Part shown: piece after piece, positions 60,222 to 64,000 of the stretch
How the letters are laid out: the number at the start of each line of letters is the position of its first letter
How positions within the stretch are numbered: position 1 is the first letter of the stretch
Assembly (NCBI RefSeq): GCF_004005495.1
Contig: NZ_RZYA01000017.1
Coordinates: 109,654-173,653, forward strand
Reading direction: 5' to 3'
Source of the DNA: Streptomyces antnestii
Lineage (GTDB): Bacteria > Actinomycetota > Actinomycetes > Streptomycetales > Streptomycetaceae
Length of the DNA stretch: 64,000 bases
Position numbers and translations under genes: made by a program
Notes under the pieces: generated by a model
What the model saw: the letters and a program-made list of their open reading frames with translations, nothing else
What the model was told of the DNA's origin: nothing
Database searches by the model: none

Positions 60222-61010
60222 TCATTCACCGGGCCACTGAGGCGCCCGCTTCTCATTGAAGGCGGCGACACCCTCAGCCCGATCCCCCGAGAACGCCACA
60301 GACCGCCAGGCAGCATCCTCGACCTCGAGACCGGCCTGCAGATCAAGCCCGTACCCCACCCGCAGCGCCCGCTTGGCAGCCCGGAGCCCGACGGGCGAAT
60401 TCCCGGCGATCCGCCCGGCAAGCTCCAAGGCGGCCTCCCGATCGTCCCCCGCCCCCACCACCTGATCGACGAGCCCCAGCTCCAGCGCCTCGCGGGCCTC
60501 GACCCGCCGCGCGGAAAAGATCAGCTCGGCAGCCCGAGCAGCCCCCACCCTCCGAGGCAGCAGCTGAGTACCGCCACCCCCCGGAATAACCCCGACAGAC
60601 ACCTCAGGCAGCCCCACAACAGCGGTCTCGTCAGCAACGATGAGATCGCAGGCAAGAGCAAGCTCGAAGCCGCCCCCCAGAGCGAACCCGTGCACGGCGG
60701 CGACAACAGGCATGGGCAGCTCAAGAACACCCCCATAAGCAGCCCTCGTCACAGGCCGCTGCCGGACGAGCTCGGCATCGGAAAAGGAGTTCCGCTCCTT
60801 CAGATCGGCCCCCACACAAAAAGCCCGATCGGACGAAGAAGACAAAACAACAGCCCGCACATCACGCTCGCCGCCCAAAGCCCGACAAGCCTCGGCCACA
60901 CTCACAGCCATGGCACTGGACACGGCGTTCATGGCCTTGGGCCGATCGAGAACGAGCTCGGCGACAAATCCATGCCGCCGCACCAAAACGAACTCTCCGA
61001 ACCGGCTCAC
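60222..61010 (-). CDS. Enoyl-CoA hydratase/isomerase family protein
   Basis: From GTG 61010 (GGGAGG 6 bases upstream) the product is 262 residues, typical of the crotonase family. It has AFCVGADLKE with the first oxyanion-hole residue, HGFALGGGFELALACD with the second, and the catalytic-side VGVIPGGGGTQLLPRRVG region; the C-terminus AFNEKRAPQWPGE is typical of hydratases. Substrate-binding CoA features are normal. The true substrate is not deducible. It lies 40 bp after the cya stop and 65 bp before the GGDEF start, all on the minus strand. Confidence 0.93.
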   Translation of the reverse strand: MSRFGEFVLVRRHGFVAELVLDRPKAMNAVSSAMAVSVAEACRALGGERDVRAVVLSSSSDRAFCVGADLKERNSFSDAELVRQRPVTRAAYGGVLELPMPVVAAVHGFALGGGFELALACDLIVADETAVVGLPEVSVGVIPGGGGTQLLPRRVGAARAAELIFSARRVEAREALELGLVDQVVGAGDDREAALELAGRIAGNSPVGLRAAKRALRVGYGLDLQAGLEVEDAAWRSVAFSGDRAEGVAAFNEKRAPQWPGE

Positions 61011-61050
61011 AGCGACCTCCCGGTTAACGACAGTTAACAGCGGGAGAATC

Positions 61051-62163
61051 CTAGATCGGCCGCCGAGTAAGAAGCCAGGGCTCGACAACCCCGAGCCCAC
61101 GCACGGGCCGCTGCCACATGGGCTGCAGGGCGAAGCGGTACGAGGGCGCGTCCTCGCCCTCCTTCTCCGCGAGAGCAGCAGCCTCCGCCTCACTCACCGG
61201 CGCCTCACCGGACCGCTGCAACTCCTCGGCAAAGGCACCGTCCACCAGCACGGCGTCCCGGGGCGCTATCGATGTGAGCCGACTGGCAAGATTCACAGTC
61301 GTCCCAAAAACGTCACCCATGCGAGTAGTCACGGTCCCGAAGGCCATACCGACCCGCACCTCGGGCATGGTCTCGTCATTGGCCATGGTCTCGATGAGCC
61401 GCAGAGCGATCTCGGCAGCGATCCCGGCGTCATCGGCGGCGTACAGCACCTCATCACCGAGGGTCTTGATGAGCCGCCCCCCATTGGCGGCGACAAGGTC
61501 GGCGGCGGTGGTCTCGAAGGCCTCGACCAGCTCGCCGAGCTCTTCCTCTTCCATGCGCCGGGTGAGCCGCGTGAACCCCACAAGATCGGCAAACCCGACA
61601 GCGAGCCGCCGGTCGACCATTTCCTCGTCATCGGCGGCCTGCACCACGCGCCCCGTGGCCGCGGCAAGCTGCCGCCGCCACACGTAGACCAGAAACTCCT
61701 CCAACTCGGGCAGGAGCAGTTCCATCAACGGATAGGTGACCTCGGTACGGGTCATCCCGGGCTCGGGCGGCTCAGTAAGCCCTTCCAAAAACGAATCGAT
61801 CTGCCACTCGGCCAACCTCGCCGTGGTCTGCCCGGTGGACCGAGCGACCTGAACGGCCATGGCCTCACTCAACAGCCCGGCCTCGACAAGCCCGGCGAGC
61901 CGCCGCAGGGCAAGCACATCAGCCTCGGTCAGGGCCTTGGCCTGCCCGATGTCCGCGAACCCCATGGCCCGCCAGAACCGGGAGGCGAGTTCCATGGAGA
62001 CACCGGCGCTGCGGGCGGCCTGGAAGGGCGTATACCGCCGCTCGGCACCAAGGATGAGCCCTTCGAGACGGAGGGCAAGCGGATCCTCGCCACCGGCACC
62101 GTCCTCGACAGACTCGATGTCGGATGGGGTGCCCGCGCCGGAGCCCGAGTCGTCGACGGTCAC
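61051..62163 (-). CDS. cya: Class III adenylate cyclase
   Basis: The 370-residue protein starts at GTG 62163. Residues ~25-185 are a helical regulatory region with no membrane segment. The cyclase domain (about 186-350) has metal Asp193 (GFADLVGFTRL) and Asp237 (LIKTLGDEVLY), adenine-specifying Lys233 and Asp284 (MGDVFG), and transition-state Asn291/Arg295 (NLASRL). This set specifies ATP, giving cAMP, which in Streptomyces is needed for germination and development. The sequence is very close to what I remember of the Streptomyces Cya. Its 494-bp upstream region is unusually long for this window. Confidence 0.96.
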   Translation of the reverse strand: MTVDDSGSGAGTPSDIESVEDGAGGEDPLALRLEGLILGAERRYTPFQAARSAGVSMELASRFWRAMGFADIGQAKALTEADVLALRRLAGLVEAGLLSEAMAVQVARSTGQTTARLAEWQIDSFLEGLTEPPEPGMTRTEVTYPLMELLLPELEEFLVYVWRRQLAAATGRVVQAADDEEMVDRRLAVGFADLVGFTRLTRRMEEEELGELVEAFETTAADLVAANGGRLIKTLGDEVLYAADDAGIAAEIALRLIETMANDETMPEVRVGMAFGTVTTRMGDVFGTTVNLASRLTSIAPRDAVLVDGAFAEELQRSGEAPVSEAEAAALAEKEGEDAPSYRFALQPMWQRPVRGLGVVEPWLLTRRPI

Positions 62164-62657
62164 GCCTGCTGCCCTTCCGATCTGCCGCGGTCATATATCG
62201 ACCGGCCTCAACTTTACGGCAGGTGTGCCGCAGCTCACTCCCACAGCACCACAAGTCCACACCCGAGTCAGCCCCACCCCACCAGGCCCCGCAAGAAACG
62301 CCCCAGCCCGATTCACCCCACCCGGCAGCAGCCGCCCCCGAAACGGGCCACAGCCCGAGTCACGCCGCGAAGCCGCCCCACCGCCCAGCAGACCGCGTAC
62401 AAGTACAAGACGGGCACAGCCCGAGTCACCCCCACCGGGCGGCAGGCCGCCTACGAGACGGGAGGGGACGTGGGGGCATGTGCGCGCGGAGCCACCAGCA
62501 CCACGCGCACGGGACGCGAACCCCACGTAAACCCGTAGAACAGCGAGCACGTACATGCCCCCGCGGCCCCGCACCCAAAAACGCAACGACCCCTAACAAC
62601 CGGGCAGCGGCTCACGAAACAGAAACGACACCCCACCACCAGTCGCCGCCGACAAGC
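62164..62657. other. 494-bp gene-free region upstream of cya
   Basis: No convincing gene is seen on either strand. The middle holds degenerate direct copies of ACAGCCCGAGTCAC-type sequence (near 62270, 62312, 62350 and 62418). GGGGGCATGT (62472-62481) and ACATGCCCCC (62553-62562) form an inverted repeat with a 71-bp spacer. The region must contain the cya promoter and may hold a long leader. The birA gene ends at its right edge. Confidence 0.55.
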
Positions 62658-63518
62658 TCACCGCAGATGAACGATGTCCCCGGCCCCCACAGGCTGCTGC
62701 ACCCCGTCCGCGGAGGCGATGACAAGCCGCCCGTCCCCATCCACGGCAACGGCCTCCCCCACAAGCTCCTGCCCCCCAGGAAGCTCCGCCCGCACATTCC
62801 GCCCCAGCGTGGCGCACCCCGCGGCATACGTCTCCTGAAGCCGCGACACCGCAGGATCCCCACCCGCGGCCCGCCAGTCGACGTACCGCTCCTCCAGCGA
62901 CCGCAGAACGGCCCGCAGCAACGTGTCCCGGTCCGTCGACGCCGCCCCGGCCAGCGCCAGCGACCCGGCCCGCGCCACCGGCAGCTCGTCCGCGCGCAGC
63001 GAGACGTTGAGTCCAATACCGACCACGACCCCGTCCCCGGCCCGCTCGGCGAGGATCCCCCCGGCCTTGCGCTCCTCGCCCTCGACATTCACCAGCAGGT
63101 CGTTGGGCCACTTGAGGGCCGTGTCGACGCCGGCGGCGCGCGCGAGCCCCGTGGCGACGGCCACCCCGACGAGCAGCGGCAGCCACCCCCACCGCTCGAC
63201 GGGCACGTCAGCCCCGGGCTTCAGGAACACGGAGAAGAAGAGCCCGGACCGCGGAGGAGCGGTCCACTCCCGGTCGAGCCGCCCGCGCCCGGCGCTCTGC
63301 GACTCGGCGACGAGAACGGCGCCTTCGTCGACCTTGCCGCCGGAGGCGAGGGCCACGAGATCGGAGTTGGTGGACCCGGTGGCGGGAACAACATCAAGGG
63401 AGGACCACAGTCCTCCCCGCACGAGGGCACGCCGCAGGGCGGCGGCATTCAAGGGCGGCCGGCCAAGGTCCGACCACGGCTGATCGTCGTTCGCGTCTGA
63501 AGCATTTCGGGGCGTCAT
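62658..63518 (-). CDS. birA: Biotin--[acetyl-CoA-carboxylase] ligase (no HTH domain)
   Basis: From ATG 63518 the product is 286 residues. The catalytic domain has STNSDLVAL, the nucleotide/biotin loop ESQSAGRGRLDREW, KWPNDLLV with the catalytic Lys, and RKAGGILAE; an SH3-like C-terminal domain ends in GAGDIVHLR. There is no N-terminal winged helix, so it is a class I enzyme that attaches biotin to carboxylase carrier domains but does not bind DNA. It is divergent from a carboxylase beta-subunit gene, an apt functional neighbour. Confidence 0.95.
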   Translation of the reverse strand: MTPRNASDANDDQPWSDLGRPPLNAAALRRALVRGGLWSSLDVVPATGSTNSDLVALASGGKVDEGAVLVAESQSAGRGRLDREWTAPPRSGLFFSVFLKPGADVPVERWGWLPLLVGVAVATGLARAAGVDTALKWPNDLLVNVEGEERKAGGILAERAGDGVVVGIGLNVSLRADELPVARAGSLALAGAASTDRDTLLRAVLRSLEERYVDWRAAGGDPAVSRLQETYAAGCATLGRNVRAELPGGQELVGEAVAVDGDGRLVIASADGVQQPVGAGDIVHLR

Positions 63519-63648
63519 GCAACCCACCCTAGGTGTGGTAAACGCCGCACTGCCGAACGGTATGTGCGCCACTACGCTACGAGCCAGTAGCTACGCAGCA
63601 AAGCCCCACGCACCAAGCCGCACGCACCCCGCCCCACCCCCGCAGTCC

Positions 63649-63680
63649 TCACGTCACGTCACGCCACATCACGTCACGTC
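63649..63680. repeat. CACGT-type direct repeats in the birA/carboxylase control region
   Basis: Five copies of TCACGT or a one-base variant occur in about 32 bp, forming overlapping ACGTCACGT units. They lie 31-62 bp before the carboxylase start, in its presumed promoter. Confidence 0.65.
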
Positions 63681-63711
63681 CCCCCTTGAGCAGCCAGGGA
63701 GCCGCATCCCG

Positions 63712-64000
63712 ATGTCCGTTCCGGAAGAGCCCAACGTGCCCAGCGCCAGCGACATCCACACGACCGCGGGCAAGCTCGCGGACCTGCAGCGCCGGATCGA
63801 CGAGGCCACCCACGCCGGCTCCGCGCGCGCGGTGGAGAAGCAGCACGCGAAGGGCAAACTGACGGCCCGTGAGCGCATCGAACTCCTCCTGGACGAGGGC
63901 TCGTTCGTAGAACTCGACGAGTTCGCCCGCCACCGCTCCACCGCGTTCGGCCTGGACGAGAACCAGCCCTACGGCGACGGCGTCGTCACCGGCTACGGCA
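63712..64000 (+). CDS. pccB: Acyl-CoA carboxylase beta subunit, 3' end outside window
   Basis: The first 96 codons are visible, starting at ATG 63712 with GGGAG about 11 bases upstream. The sequence IHTTAGKLADLQRRIDEATH, then KQHAKGKLTARERIELLLDE and FVELDEFARHRSTAFGLDEN is the N-terminus of biotin-dependent acyl-CoA carboxylase beta (carboxyltransferase) subunits of the PccB/AccB type. It would transfer CO2 from carboxybiotin to propionyl- or acetyl-CoA. The carboxyltransferase core lies beyond the window edge, so substrate specificity cannot be judged. Confidence 0.93.
   Translation, partial: MSVPEEPNVPSASDIHTTAGKLADLQRRIDEATHAGSARAVEKQHAKGKLTARERIELLLDEGSFVELDEFARHRSTAFGLDENQPYGDGVVTGYG

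Noticed and set aside
62191..62586. Gene on the minus strand upstream of cya
   Set aside because: The frame is open, but the product is Gly/Arg-rich low complexity without a ribosome site and is interrupted by the degenerate repeats; it was treated as non-coding.

Overview
The window is a stretch of a Streptomyces-type chromosome. The DNA is very GC-rich with strong third-position G/C bias. It carries actinomycete signatures: mycothiol S-conjugate amidase, a WhiJ-like XRE/DUF397 regulatory trio, an LAxTG sortase substrate, ATGA-overlapping gene pairs, a TTA-containing small gene, and a cAMP cyclase/GGDEF/histidase block. Most genes are core-chromosome housekeeping or regulatory genes. The accessory-looking pieces are the RHS toxin tip at the left edge, a frameshifted large serine recombinase near 30 kb, and several minisatellite-like repeats. 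I saw no rRNA, tRNA, CRISPR array or intact insertion sequence.

Layout. 1-4.1 kb: the C-terminal part of an RHS/YD-repeat polymorphic toxin with an HExxH-bearing tip, followed by a candidate zinc-ribbon immunity gene. 4.1-9.3 kb: a membrane protein, an RsbW-like ATPase divergent from an XRE/DUF5753 plus DUF397 pair, a secreted GH5 endoglycoceramidase-like enzyme, and small proteins, one with a bldA-type TTA codon. 9.3-16.6 kb: a coherent D-amino-acid catabolic locus. A left-going operon (PfkB kinase, IclR regulator, RidA, GntP-type permease) is divergent from a D-serine dehydratase-like PLP enzyme and an N-acyl-D-amino-acid deacylase, with a perfect palindrome in the control region. 16.7-27.3 kb: a secreted Asp-box protein, an aminotransferase, a small protein behind a Fur-type box, PEP carboxykinase, a HlyIII-type membrane protein, and an MFS exporter with its TetR regulator.

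27.3-49.2 kb: a DUF255 thioredoxin-fold protein, the broken recombinase, a large STAND/TPR ATPase, a 30-bp x 6 minisatellite, mca with a candidate SigR promoter, greA, a DrrAB-type ABC exporter, threonine ammonia-lyase, MarR and sigma-like regulators, cystathionine gamma-synthase, MsrA, an alcohol dehydrogenase divergent from an MmyB-type regulator, and a monooxygenase-truncated globin fusion. The mycothiol and methionine-sulfoxide genes make this a redox-flavoured segment.

49.3-64 kb: cell-envelope and signalling genes. These are a large secreted subtilase, a MacB/LolD-type ABC pair, a lipoprotein L,D-transpeptidase, a tiny LAxTG surface protein and hutH. A left-going series follows in which adenylate cyclase, an enoyl-CoA hydratase-like protein, a GAF-GGDEF diguanylate cyclase and hutH lie 38-65 bp apart. 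The right edge has birA divergent from the start of an acyl-CoA carboxylase beta subunit, so a biotin ligase sits next to a biotin-dependent carboxylase gene. Many transcription units end in perfect or near-perfect 11-19 bp hairpins, which are listed individually.
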